Assembly: GCA_018780035.1 (NCBI GenBank)
Contig: JADMKE010000053.1
Location: 1-49,877 of the forward strand
DNA length: 49,877 nucleotides
Origin: Candidatus Sericytochromatia bacterium
GTDB lineage: Bacteria; Cyanobacteriota; Sericytochromatia; UBA7694
Direction: 5' to 3'
This document shows positions 39,149 through 48,409 of the stretch, piece by piece; within the stretch, counting starts at the first letter, position 1; every line of letters begins with the position of its first letter. The notes under the pieces are model-generated. The model did not search any database. It worked only from the letters and a program-made list of their open reading frames with translations, and had not been told where the DNA came from. The position numbers and the translations under genes are program-made.

Positions 39149-41644
39149 TCAAGCAAATCGCTGAATCATGGCTGGTTCCTGGTCTGTCAGGGCCGTGACA
39201 GGCTCCATCAACATGATCATCGGCATCATATCCTGTTTGGCCTGATTATAATCATTCAAATGGGTTTGCCACTTGAGCACATCCCGCTGGGCTTCAATCA
39301 AGAAAGCATCCAATTGTCGTACAGTTTTGCCCTCTTCGGCGATCAGGCGCTGTCTTTCCGTTGGATCTGAATAATTATGCAAGGCCAACTCATAGCGGGC
39401 CAGGTCGCGGGTAATCTGACCAATATGGGGGATATTCGGATGCAATTCTGCCATTCTTTGCTCCACCAGCGTGTCCACTGTTTCGCCAATTTTTTCCTGT
39501 AATTTGCCATAATCGCGGGCCGCCTCCAGTTTGGGGCCAATCTGAACCTCGGGGTCATCCATTTGGGCCAAAATGCCATGGGCTTGGGCCGCGGTCATGC
39601 GCAAATCTGGGTTGGGATTCAAAAGCCCCTGAAAGAGGGTATTGAGGGGATCTGGGTAGGTACTAAAATCCACGGCAAAGGTCGAGCCATCGACCTTGAG
39701 CAAGGGCTCACCATTGGCAAAACGCGTCGCATTAAGCGCGGTTTGCGTGGCCACAGAAGGGTCATTTCTGCCGGGTACAGCAGCATCAAAGGGATGTGAG
39801 CCTCGGAGCATCTCATGCAACATAATCCCCAAGGCCCAGTTATCTGCAGGTTGAGAAGCAACCCGTCCCACTTCATTGACCTCAGGAGCCAAATAGTCAG
39901 GGGTGCCCAGGATCTCTGTGTAACCTGTGGTATCGGGCAGGGCTTCCCCCATATCTCCCAGCTTTGTGGAACCGGTTTCTGTTACGAAGAAATTCTGGGG
40001 TTTGATATCGCGGTGAACCATGCCTTTGCTGTGGAAATCAGACAGGGCCTGTGCCGCTCCCATGCCCAAACGCAGATTGATGGTTTGAGCATCTGCTTGA
40101 GAGAGGTGCCCATCTGCCACAGAGGTCTTCATAAAGTTCAGGTTATTCATCATTTCGCCGCCACCAGCCAATTCAATCATGGCAAAGACCTGATTGCCCT
40201 CTTTGAGCACCCCAGCAATCTGCAATGAGGAATCACCCGCTGCCCGGATTTGGATCTGCAATTCATTCACGGCGCGGGGATCCGCATCCAGCGGTTTGAG
40301 CGCGAATTTTCGACTGTCGGGTGCGGGCCCTTCAATTAACATGACAGCGCCGCATTGACCCCGTCCCAGTTCTTTGACCACGTTATAATCAACCCCACCA
40401 TGGCGGACAGAGGTAATTTGCATGGTGTCTTGGTCGAAATTGACTGAGCCAAAAGCCCCGTTCACACCCCGTTGAATCGCTGCGGCGATTTCAGGCGGAT
40501 TGTGGCCAAGGGTTGTGATCAAAGCCTGCTGCATTTCAGCGGCAGATTGGCCCATACATTGAATCGAGAGCGGATGCAAATTGCCCAAATTCTGGAAACT
40601 GGTTCTGGAGGCAACTTCGAGCTGATCGAGGCTTTGGGCAATTGAGCCCTTGGTGGGGCCGGGGGGCTGTCTTCTCATCCCAGCCTGTATTCCAGCTACG
40701 GTGCGATCGACCCAGGCTTTTTTCTTGTCTGAGAGATGGGCCATCTCGCGGTCAGAATAGCCCATCATTTTTTGCATAGAATCAGTGACAATGGTCTTGA
40801 TTTCCGCCTGGCTTTTGCCTTTGAGCAGATAAGAGACATCGCTATTTGAACCAATACTGCGCATCAACAGACGGGCAGCATCTTCGCTGCTATCGAGAGC
40901 AGTATTAATTTTGGCCTGACGGCCAAAGCCGGAATCAGCATCCCGCACACCTTCCAGCGAGGGCAATAGGTTATTGGCCAAAAACAAGGAGATATCTGTA
41001 TTTTTGGCGGCTGTCATCACGGCATTCGCAACTTGAAAATGAGCATCTTTCAGCCCATCGGACAATAAGTCTGACATTTGGGGGACAGGGGGAGGGGCGG
41101 GTTGGGCAATCTGAGGGGCGTCTTGCTGAATATCAGGCAACGGTGGGGCAATCTGAGGGGCATCTTGCTGAATATCAGGGGCGGGTTGGGCAATCTGAGG
41201 GGCATCTTGCTGAATATCAGGCGGCGGTGGAGCTGGATGCTCAATCGGGAGCGGATCTTGATCGGGCTCAGGAATAGCCAGATTCCGAGCGATGGGAGAA
41301 GGCTGGTCACGCTCATCATCCATGGGTAAAAGCGAGTCTTGCTCAGGCTCATTTAGGTGGGGGGAGGGGCCCATCTGTGCGGGGCGAGCAGGCATTTCCG
41401 ACGACATCGCCAGCACCGATTCAGAATCCGTACTCTCAATCTTTTCGCTGAGCTGTTTGGGATCAGGCAAAGGAGGCAGGGGGGGCATGGATTGGCTCGA
41501 CGATGGCCCAAAGACCGAAGAAGAAGTCCGGGTGACATCGCTGGGGGGAGAAGGGGAGGCCTGTAAGGTTCGGGTGGATCCAATCGAGTTCAAACTTGAG
41601 GTTCGTTGAAAATCAGGTCTTTGGCCTACATTAAATCCAGACAT
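39149..41644 (-). CDS. Soluble Ser/Thr protein kinase with proline-rich repeats
   Basis: 831 aa from MSGFNVGQRP, with AGGTGGG nine bases upstream. Residues 1-200 are low-complexity Ser/Pro/Asp with three 14-residue repeats (DIQQDAPQIAQPAP). About 205-410 is helical and unrecognised. The kinase domain follows: glycine loop LGRGQCGAV, the lysine in FALKPLD (K450), HRDIKPQN (H544, D546), LGDMG in place of the usual DFG, and GTPDYLAPEV. A helical C-terminus (QRMAELHPNIPH ... AEEGKTVRQLDAFLI) ends it. There is no membrane segment. The layout recalls secreted effector kinases such as YopO, but no secretion system is seen here. Confidence 0.85.
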   Translation of the reverse strand: MSGFNVGQRPDFQRTSSLNSIGSTRTLQASPSPPSDVTRTSSSVFGPSSSQSMPPLPPLPDPKQLSEKIESTDSESVLAMSSEMPARPAQMGPSPHLNEPEQDSLLPMDDERDQPSPIARNLAIPEPDQDPLPIEHPAPPPPDIQQDAPQIAQPAPDIQQDAPQIAPPLPDIQQDAPQIAQPAPPPVPQMSDLLSDGLKDAHFQVANAVMTAAKNTDISLFLANNLLPSLEGVRDADSGFGRQAKINTALDSSEDAARLLMRSIGSNSDVSYLLKGKSQAEIKTIVTDSMQKMMGYSDREMAHLSDKKKAWVDRTVAGIQAGMRRQPPGPTKGSIAQSLDQLEVASRTSFQNLGNLHPLSIQCMGQSAAEMQQALITTLGHNPPEIAAAIQRGVNGAFGSVNFDQDTMQITSVRHGGVDYNVVKELGRGQCGAVMLIEGPAPDSRKFALKPLDADPRAVNELQIQIRAAGDSSLQIAGVLKEGNQVFAMIELAGGGEMMNNLNFMKTSVADGHLSQADAQTINLRLGMGAAQALSDFHSKGMVHRDIKPQNFFVTETGSTKLGDMGEALPDTTGYTEILGTPDYLAPEVNEVGRVASQPADNWALGIMLHEMLRGSHPFDAAVPGRNDPSVATQTALNATRFANGEPLLKVDGSTFAVDFSTYPDPLNTLFQGLLNPNPDLRMTAAQAHGILAQMDDPEVQIGPKLEAARDYGKLQEKIGETVDTLVEQRMAELHPNIPHIGQITRDLARYELALHNYSDPTERQRLIAEEGKTVRQLDAFLIEAQRDVLKWQTHLNDYNQAKQDMMPMIMLMEPVTALTDQEPAMIQRFA
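41093..41218 (-). repeat. Three tandem 42-bp coding repeats
   Basis: Three units of 42 bp encode the 14-residue repeat DIQQDAPQIA(Q/P)P(A/L)P of the kinase N-terminus. The near-identical DNA suggests recent expansion and likely length variation between strains. Confidence 0.85.
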
Positions 41645-41707
41645 GAGAATCAACCCACCTAATAAATAAAATTATGTTTACATCGCTTACTTTAGCTTAT
41701 ATTGTTC

Positions 41708-41716
41708 ATTTTAGCA
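41708..41716 (-). promoter_or_regulatory. Extended -10 promoter, kinase gene
   Basis: TGCTAAAAT on the minus strand, 63 nt before the kinase ATG. Confidence 0.5.
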
Positions 41717-41769
41717 AGCTCAAGCAAACACAATCAGGAAAAACAATTCATCGGCAACACCACGCTATC

Positions 41770-41778
41770 TGCTAAACT
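41770..41778 (+). promoter_or_regulatory. Extended -10 promoter, fabD
   Basis: TGCTAAACT, 29 nt before the fabD ATG, divergent from the kinase promoter. Confidence 0.45.
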
Positions 41779-41807
41779 GAAAGAAGCATCGGATTCCAGG
41801 AGTACTC

Positions 41808-42752
41808 ATGACTCTCACCCCTTTTTGCCTCGTCTTTCCCGGCCAGGGCTCTCAGGCCTTGGGCATGGGCCAAAGCTATTTCACTCACCCCGTTTATACC
41901 GAGGTCATCCAGGCTGCAGAGGCCATTTTGCAGCAACCTCTGGCCCAGCTCATGGCCGAGGGGCCTTTAGAGAACTTGACCCGCACCGAAATGGCCCAAC
42001 CCGCCCTCTTGAGTGTGGGCTATGGCATCTACCAAGTCTTGCAAAGCCAAACAGATCGCCAACCCGAAGCGGTTGCGGGGCACAGCCTGGGCGAATACAC
42101 AGCCTTGGCCTGTGCCGGAGCCCTGGACTTTGAATCAGCTTTAAAGCTGGTGCAATTGCGCGGCCAACTCATGCAAAAAGCCTGCGAGCAATCCCCCGGT
42201 GCCATGGGTGCCGTGCTCAAAGCAGACTTTGCAGGCATCACCACCCTTTTGGCTGAGCCCCAATGGCAGGGCAAAGTGGGCGTCGGCAATTATAACAGCC
42301 CCTCCCAATGGGTACTGTCGGGAGAGGCCACAGCCCTGGAAGCGATGGGCACTGAAATTCGCACCCGCAAATTGGGCAGACTCATCCCGCTTAAAGTCAG
42401 TGGGGCCTTTCACTCGCCGTTGATGGCCGAGGCCCAAGCAGAACTCAATGCCGCCATCGACACCTTGCCTTTACAAGATGCGCGTTTTCCGGTGGTGACC
42501 AATCTTGATGGCGAAGCCACAGTGGTCGCTGAAGATTTCAGGCGCAAATTGCGCGCCCACTTGCTCTCACCCGTGCGCTGGGAGGCCTGCACGCGCACCT
42601 TGGGGCATTTTGCCCCGCGTTTTTTTGAAATAGGCCCAGGCCAAGTGCTTTCAGGCCTGATTCGCCAGACTTTGCCCGATGCTGAAGTTATTTCGCTGGC
42701 GGATGCCAGCACACTTTCTATCTCTCTCAATGGGGTTTCTGATCATGCCTAA
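41808..42752 (+). CDS. fabD: Malonyl-CoA:ACP transacylase FabD
   Basis: 314 aa, the usual length. It moves malonyl groups from CoA to acyl carrier protein for fatty-acid synthesis. FPGQGSQ opens the enzyme. The active-site Ser is in GHSLGEY (S93) and the His in GAFHSPLM (H202). The Arg and Gln of the malonyl pocket are visible in KLVQLRGQLMQ. GGAG lies five bases before the ATG. Other fab genes are not next to it; the following aldehyde dehydrogenase overlaps by 8 nt, so the pair may serve fatty aldehyde or acyl metabolism. Confidence 0.95.
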   Translation: MTLTPFCLVFPGQGSQALGMGQSYFTHPVYTEVIQAAEAILQQPLAQLMAEGPLENLTRTEMAQPALLSVGYGIYQVLQSQTDRQPEAVAGHSLGEYTALACAGALDFESALKLVQLRGQLMQKACEQSPGAMGAVLKADFAGITTLLAEPQWQGKVGVGNYNSPSQWVLSGEATALEAMGTEIRTRKLGRLIPLKVSGAFHSPLMAEAQAELNAAIDTLPLQDARFPVVTNLDGEATVVAEDFRRKLRAHLLSPVRWEACTRTLGHFAPRFFEIGPGQVLSGLIRQTLPDAEVISLADASTLSISLNGVSDHA

Positions 42753-44160
42753 AACAGCCAACAAATCTGCCCATAAAGCAACAAGTGCCGTGAATATTCC
42801 CGAACAGGTGGCCGCACACCGGGCCTTTTTTAGATCGGGGCAAACCCGCCCCCTGGCCTTTCGCCTGCAGAGCCTGCACCGCCTGCAGGAATCGATTCGC
42901 CACCGCCAGCGGGATATTTTACACGCCCTCAACAAAGACTTCAGCAAATCCAGCTTCGAAGGCTATGCCACCGAAGTCGGTTATGTGCTCGAAGAGCTGA
43001 GCTTCACGCTCAAACACCTGCCCGAATGGGTCACCCCCCAAACCGTGCCCACCCCCTTGGTACACCAGCCCGCCACCAGCGTTATCTACCCCGAACCCTA
43101 CGGCGTGGCCCTGATTCTCGCCCCTTGGAACTACCCCTTTCAATTGGTGATCGCGCCCCTGATTGGTGCAATTGCAGCGGGCAATTGCGCCCTGCTCAAA
43201 CCCTCGGAATTTACCCCTGCCACGACCGCGATTCTCAAAGAGATCGTCCACCAGTGTTTTGACCCCGCCCATATCTCGGTTGTGGAAGGGGCCGTGCCTG
43301 AGACCCAGGCTCTGCTCGAAGAGCGCTTTGACCATATTTTCTTTACTGGCAGCACCGCTGTGGGCCGAATTGTGATGGAAAAAGCCGCCAAACACCTCAC
43401 CCCTGTGGTGCTTGAACTTGGCGGAAAAAGCCCCTGTATTGTCGATCGGGGCGTCAATTTGGAAATGACCGCCCGGCGCATTGCCTGGGGCAAATTTGTC
43501 AATGCCGGTCAAACCTGTGTGGCCCCGGATTATGTCTACGTGCCTCAGGAACTCAAAGCCGAGCTGATTGCTGCGCTCTGCGTGCAAATCCAGTCGTTTT
43601 ATGGCCAGAATCCCAAAAGCAGTGCCGACTATCCCCGGATTATTTCCGACAGCCATTTTGAACGCCTCTCACGTCTGATGCAATCGGGTCGGGTGGTCTT
43701 TGGCGGCAATAGCGACGCTTCCTGCCGCTATATTTCACCCACCTTGCTCGATGGCGTGAGCTGGGATGACCCGGTGATGCAAGACGAGATCTTTGGCCCG
43801 ATTCTGCCCATTCTGGGTTATGACAACCTCGATGAGGTCTTCAACGAAGTGGCCTCCCGCCCCCAACCCCTGGCCCTGTATTTTTTCTCCGAAGACGAAG
43901 GCCGCCAACAGCGCGTTTTACAGGAGTTGTCCTTTGGTGGCGGCTGTATCAACGACACCTTGGTGCATCTGGCCAATCCCCATCTGCCCTTTGGCGGCGT
44001 GGGCCCCAGTGGCATGGGGGCCTACCACGGCAAATACAGCTTCGACACCTTCTCTCACCACAAAAGCGTGATGCACCGCCAAATGCGTCTGGACCTGCCC
44101 GTGCGTTACCCCCCTTATGGGGCGGTCAAGCAACAGGTGATTCGCCAGATTTTTAAATAG
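42745..44160 (+). CDS. Aldehyde dehydrogenase, ALDH3-like (fatty aldehyde)
   Basis: 471 aa from MPKTANKSAHK; an ATG at 42730 is a slightly longer alternative. Hallmarks are LAPWNYPF, GSTAVGR, the general base Glu in ELGGKSP (E224) and the catalytic Cys in GQTCVAPD (C258). The HLPEWVTPQTVPTPL segment and the C-terminal SFDTFSHHKSV are typical of the ALDH3 family, whose members oxidise long-chain aldehydes with NAD(P). No membrane anchor is visible. Translationally coupled to fabD. The end overlaps the convergent methyltransferase gene by 8 nt. Confidence 0.92.
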   Translation: MPKTANKSAHKATSAVNIPEQVAAHRAFFRSGQTRPLAFRLQSLHRLQESIRHRQRDILHALNKDFSKSSFEGYATEVGYVLEELSFTLKHLPEWVTPQTVPTPLVHQPATSVIYPEPYGVALILAPWNYPFQLVIAPLIGAIAAGNCALLKPSEFTPATTAILKEIVHQCFDPAHISVVEGAVPETQALLEERFDHIFFTGSTAVGRIVMEKAAKHLTPVVLELGGKSPCIVDRGVNLEMTARRIAWGKFVNAGQTCVAPDYVYVPQELKAELIAALCVQIQSFYGQNPKSSADYPRIISDSHFERLSRLMQSGRVVFGGNSDASCRYISPTLLDGVSWDDPVMQDEIFGPILPILGYDNLDEVFNEVASRPQPLALYFFSEDEGRQQRVLQELSFGGGCINDTLVHLANPHLPFGGVGPSGMGAYHGKYSFDTFSHHKSVMHRQMRLDLPVRYPPYGAVKQQVIRQIFK

Positions 44161-45763
44161 GGCTTTTCGCCCCGATTTTCGCAACCATGCGTTGCAGCCC
44201 CGCCTGGGCCATCTCATCTTGGGGATTGTTCAGCAAAGTCTGGGTATAGCCCTGCAGGGCCTCCGCGAAACGTCCCCGCAATTCGGCCACAGCAGCGGCA
44301 TAATAGGCAGTTTTATAATCAGGGCCAGAACGGGCAAGGATACGGGCATTGAGTCGCAGGCAGTCGTCGAGTTGGCCCAGCTCATAATACAAATGCCGCA
44401 GCCATTCATAGGCCGAATCAAAGCCCGCCACCCCATCATAGAGCTGGGCTTCGACCTGTTTGAGCAAACCTGGCAGATCGTCTTCGAAATAATCGAGTCC
44501 CACACCGGTCAACGCTTCGGCCAAATACGGAGCCAATACCAGAAAATAATAGACATCGTAACAGGCCGTCTGGATGGCCGCCATCGCCATCAGATAGCGC
44601 TCTTTAAGTTCAATTTCAGACAAAATATCCTTGCTTTTAAACAATTCCAGCAAGATAAACAGGCCCTTGATCGGATTTTGGCGCACAAAACGCTCTTGCA
44701 AACAATAGCGGGTCTGGGTCAAAGGCGTTCGGCTGGCCAAAGGGGTAATGCCCACCAAACTGGTGAGTGAATAATATTCTTGGGTGGCTTGAGCCACCCC
44801 ACCCGCTTGTTTAAAAAAGCGGGCCAGTGCGTGATAATTCACCATATAGCTGAAGACCCCCGTATGGGGGGTAAACGGCACCGGACGCAGACCCTGTAAA
44901 TAAGCGGGGTCGTGAAAACCTTTATCTGTCGAGATCAGCATCAGGCCCTGGGGGCTGAGCTTTTCGAGCTGGTTTAAAACCTGAAAAGCCCCTGTGGGAA
45001 AAAGCAAACTGAGTTCCGGTGCCTCTTTGCGGTAGGTCTCCAAAAGGGCATTTAAACGGGGCTCAGCATAACGGGGTTGCTTGAGGGGGCAATAGCGATC
45101 ACGCAAATGAATCCGCTCAAAACGCGGCGGGGCATGCGGATGTTCAGGCTCCGGTTCATGCACCAAGCTGACCAGGGCCTCTTGAATTTGCCCGTTTACA
45201 ATTTGAAAATAGTCCTGGCGAATGCTATCAAAAAAATAATTGGCAAAGGCAATCAGCGGGTTTGCCAAACTTCCCACCTGAATGACTTGGCGGGAGCACA
45301 AGAGCTTAAATTTGGCCTGGGACTCGGGCTTAAACAGGGCAAAGTCCAAGCGCCCAGATTGCACAAATGGGGCCAATTGGCGGGATTGCTCCCAGGCTTT
45401 GAGGTTTTTCTGGCTAAAGTCAGACATCACATAGACCACCGACAGGCGGATCAAAGCGGGAAAACAGCGCAATTTGCGCTCCAGTACCTGCAAACACAAA
45501 AAGCTGAAATAACCCGAACCCACCGCCAACTCCAAGATATAAACGGGGGCTTGGGGGTTTAAATCGGGAGCGAGGTCCAATAAAAAAGCCAGCACCAATT
45601 CGGCATATTGCTCGGCGATAAAGGCATTGCTGGTGGCATAAAAGGGCAATTGCAGCCAGGCATCCTGACCTGCGCGCTGGTAAAATTTTTCGAGCAGGGT
45701 CCAGAGTTTGGACTCAGAGAGCCGTTTGTCTTTTTCGAGCAACTGAAAGCGGGATTCTGACAC
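44153..45763 (-). CDS. MidA/NDUFAF7-like methyltransferase with TPR-like tail
   Basis: 536 aa. The N-terminal 330 residues look like a class I methylase of the MidA/NDUFAF7 type: ILELAVGSGYFSFLCLQVLE (76-95, SAM motif I) and FANYFFDSIRQDYF, which parallels the family's NEFFDALP segment. From about 430 onward, TPR-like helices follow (SAYEWLRHLYYELGQLDDCLRLNARIL, YYAAAVAELRGRFAEALQGYTQTLLNNPQ). NDUFAF7 methylates an arginine of complex I; the target here is unknown. The tail may recruit a partner. A ribosome-binding-like AAAGGAG precedes the ATG. Confidence 0.75.
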   Translation of the reverse strand: MSESRFQLLEKDKRLSESKLWTLLEKFYQRAGQDAWLQLPFYATSNAFIAEQYAELVLAFLLDLAPDLNPQAPVYILELAVGSGYFSFLCLQVLERKLRCFPALIRLSVVYVMSDFSQKNLKAWEQSRQLAPFVQSGRLDFALFKPESQAKFKLLCSRQVIQVGSLANPLIAFANYFFDSIRQDYFQIVNGQIQEALVSLVHEPEPEHPHAPPRFERIHLRDRYCPLKQPRYAEPRLNALLETYRKEAPELSLLFPTGAFQVLNQLEKLSPQGLMLISTDKGFHDPAYLQGLRPVPFTPHTGVFSYMVNYHALARFFKQAGGVAQATQEYYSLTSLVGITPLASRTPLTQTRYCLQERFVRQNPIKGLFILLELFKSKDILSEIELKERYLMAMAAIQTACYDVYYFLVLAPYLAEALTGVGLDYFEDDLPGLLKQVEAQLYDGVAGFDSAYEWLRHLYYELGQLDDCLRLNARILARSGPDYKTAYYAAAVAELRGRFAEALQGYTQTLLNNPQDEMAQAGLQRMVAKIGAKSPI

Positions 45764-45882
45764 GAAAGGAGATTCCTTTGCGAAAATTCTGTTCCAGACA
45801 GCTTAACATACCTGCGCCAAAGGCTTGTCAGGCCTAGCAACAGCCCGCTATGCTGGGACAGATTATGCAAAGGAGCGTCCCC

Positions 45883-47058
45883 ATGGAAAACCGACAGGCC
45901 CGTGTCCGGCTCAAACCTGGCCGTGAAAAATCCATTCAGGGGCGGCATCCCTGGGTCTTTTCAGGAGCCATTGAAGGCCTCGAAGGGGAGGCTTCGCCCG
46001 GTGATTTGCTCAAGGTGGTATCCCACAAAGGCGAATTTTTGGCCCAGGGCTTTTACAATCCCCACTCGCAGATTGCCCTGCGCCTCTTGAGTTTTCGCAA
46101 AGAGACCCTCGATGCGGATTTTTTCAGACAGCGCTTGCAGCAAGCCATCGACTTTCGCACAAAGATGGCCATTCCCAGCACCGCCCTGCGGCTGGTTCAC
46201 GGCGATGCCGATGGCCTCCCTGGCTTGGTCTTGGATGCCTACGGGCCCTATTTGGTCTTACAAATCTCCAGTTTGGGCATGAATCGCATCAAGCCTCAAT
46301 TGCTGGAGATCTTACAGGAATTACTCAGCCCCGAAGGCATCATCGAGCGCAGTGAGTCCGCAGGCCTCAAAGAAGAGGGCCTGGAATCCAACAAAGCGGT
46401 TTTAAGGGGCCCGGCTGAACCGCGCACCCTGATCGAAGAAAATGGAGCCAAGTTTGCCATCGATTTGCTCGGCGGGCAAAAGACCGGCTTTTTTATCGAC
46501 CAGCGCGACAACCGCCAAGCCGTGGCCAAGTGGACCGCGGGCAAACGCCTCTTGAACTGCTTTTCGTATACAGGTGGTTTTAGTGTCTTGGCCGCCCTGG
46601 CCGGGGCTCAAACCACCTCGGTTGAGATCTCCGAACCGGCCCAGGCCCTGGCCCGCGAAAACTTCAAACTCAACGGCCTCGACCCCGAACAGCACCAATT
46701 TATCACCGCCAATGTCTTCGACTACCTGCGCCAATTGGAACCGAGCTACGAGATGATAGTGCTCGACCCTCCGGCCTTTGTCAAAAACAAAAACCACCTC
46801 AAACAGGCCTGCCGCGCTTATCAAGACATTAACCGCATCGCCATGCGCCAAAGCTTGCCCGATGGCCTTTTGCTGACCTGCTCCTGTTCCCATTACCTCG
46901 ATTGGGAGCTCTTTCAGAAAATCCTGTTCTCTGCCGCAACCGAGTCAGGCCGCCAGGTACAAATTTTGCAACGCCTGGGTCAGCCGCTCGATCACCCGGT
47001 TTCGCTCTTTCATCCCGAAGGCGAATACCTCAAGGCCTTTTTGTTGCGCGTGATCTAA
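45883..47058 (+). CDS. rlmI: 23S rRNA cytosine-C5 methyltransferase RlmI-like
   Basis: 391 aa from MENRQARVRLK, chosen for AAGGAG seven bases upstream. The N-terminal PUA domain contains RHPWVFSGAIE. The middle has LVHGDADGLPGLVLDAYG, common to the RlmI family. The methylase half contains GFFIDQRDNRQAV, LNCFSYTGGFSVLAALAGA (SAM motif), LDPPAFVKNK and the catalytic Cys motif TCSCSHY. It would add m5C to 23S rRNA (C1962 in E. coli). Single gene. Confidence 0.92.
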   Translation: MENRQARVRLKPGREKSIQGRHPWVFSGAIEGLEGEASPGDLLKVVSHKGEFLAQGFYNPHSQIALRLLSFRKETLDADFFRQRLQQAIDFRTKMAIPSTALRLVHGDADGLPGLVLDAYGPYLVLQISSLGMNRIKPQLLEILQELLSPEGIIERSESAGLKEEGLESNKAVLRGPAEPRTLIEENGAKFAIDLLGGQKTGFFIDQRDNRQAVAKWTAGKRLLNCFSYTGGFSVLAALAGAQTTSVEISEPAQALARENFKLNGLDPEQHQFITANVFDYLRQLEPSYEMIVLDPPAFVKNKNHLKQACRAYQDINRIAMRQSLPDGLLLTCSCSHYLDWELFQKILFSAATESGRQVQILQRLGQPLDHPVSLFHPEGEYLKAFLLRVI

Positions 47059-47175
47059 GTTTGTTTTTCGGTTAAGCTTCGCTCAACAATTGGTAAATCC
47101 AGGTCAGAAAGCCCTGCTTCTGGCGTATAAAATAATCAGCGGAATATTTTATAGCGTGAGAGAGCATTTAAACAT

Positions 47176-48393
47176 ATGAAAAAACATTGGTTGTCCCCTT
47201 TGCAAACCTCCCTTGTATCAGGGCTTTTGGCCTGCTTGAGCCTGACAGCCTGTGGTTCCGCTTCACTCTCTCCCGCACAAATGGCCCCTTATTCCGCCCA
47301 ACTTCAAAACATGCAGGCCATGCGCTCTCCCGCTACACTGCAGGCCCAAGCTCAAGCTCAATCCCGCTCCAATACCGCCCTGCAGGTCAGTTTTGTCAAA
47401 GCCTATAGCCGCAATACCGCCGAGAATGAAGCAGTTACCCGCAAAGACCCCAATAGCCCTGGAGCCATGTTGGTGCGCCTGATCGATTCCGCCCGCCAAA
47501 CCCTCGATGGCTCCTTTTATGATATCGACAGCGCCCTGATTGTTGAAGCTTTGATTCGCGCCCAAAAGCGCGGCGTGCGTGTTCGCCTCGTCACCGACAG
47601 CGACAATATCACCGTCAAAAATTCGGGTCCCCAGGGCCCACCCCGTCCTGCGATTGTGGCTCTCAAAAAAGCGGGTATCCCCGTAATCGACGATCAGCGC
47701 TCGGGCATTATGCACAATAAATTTATCGTGGCCGATGGCCAATCTGTCTGGTGCGGCTCGACCAATTTGACCGACACCAGCCTTTACAGCCACAATAACA
47801 ATGCCTTGGTGATCAATTCAGTCCAGTTGGCAGAAAGTTATACCAACGAATTTGTGCGACTCTTTACCTATCGGATCTTTGGCCCCAACCCGCCCCGCAC
47901 CGTGCCCTACCCCCGCGTCCAAGTAGGCTCAGCCACCGTCGATGTTTACTTCTCTCCCCGTGGTGGGGGCCAAGAAGCCGTGATGCGTGAGTTGAACAAT
48001 GCCAAAAAACGCATTCTCTTTATGACTTTCTCTCTGACCGACAAAACTGCCGGGGATATTATCGCCCAAAAACAGACCCAAGGCGTGCAAATTGCCGGCG
48101 TCTTTGACAGTTGGCTAGGCGCGGGCAAATACAGTCTCTTCAGCCCCCTCAAAGCCGACGGCATGGATGTGCGCAAAGACGGCAACGAGGCCCTTTTGCA
48201 CCACAAGGTGATTATCGTGGACGATACGGTGATCACCGGCTCGTATAATTATTCCAACAATGCCGAAAATTCCAATAACGAAAATTTCCTGATCATCCGC
48301 AATGCCCCGGCGATCACCGCAGCCTATCTGCAGGAATTTGATCGGGTGCGCTCCGTTTCACGTCCGGGTGCCGTTCGCCCAGAATTTCAATAG
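47176..48393 (+). CDS. Phospholipase-D-like lipoprotein
   Basis: 405 aa with lipobox SLTAC, then an Ala/Gln-rich linker. Two HKD catalytic motifs: HNKFIVADG (H180, K182, D187) followed by GSTN, and HHKVIIVDD (H343, K345, D350) followed by GSYNYSNNAENSNNEN. Both halves of the active site are complete. The family includes phospholipases, cardiolipin synthases and endonucleases such as Nuc. A lipoprotein location favours a nuclease or phospholipase at the cell surface or periplasm. The gap before it (47059-47175) contains TATAAAAT near 47128 but no convincing -35. Confidence 0.9.
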   Translation: MKKHWLSPLQTSLVSGLLACLSLTACGSASLSPAQMAPYSAQLQNMQAMRSPATLQAQAQAQSRSNTALQVSFVKAYSRNTAENEAVTRKDPNSPGAMLVRLIDSARQTLDGSFYDIDSALIVEALIRAQKRGVRVRLVTDSDNITVKNSGPQGPPRPAIVALKKAGIPVIDDQRSGIMHNKFIVADGQSVWCGSTNLTDTSLYSHNNNALVINSVQLAESYTNEFVRLFTYRIFGPNPPRTVPYPRVQVGSATVDVYFSPRGGGQEAVMRELNNAKKRILFMTFSLTDKTAGDIIAQKQTQGVQIAGVFDSWLGAGKYSLFSPLKADGMDVRKDGNEALLHHKVIIVDDTVITGSYNYSNNAENSNNENFLIIRNAPAITAAYLQEFDRVRSVSRPGAVRPEFQ

Positions 48394-48409
48394 GACTTTA
48401 ATAGGGACA

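Noticed and set aside
41093..41218. Possible CRISPR-like repeat array
   Set aside because: Three 42-bp units abut without unique spacers and encode an in-frame peptide repeat of the kinase.
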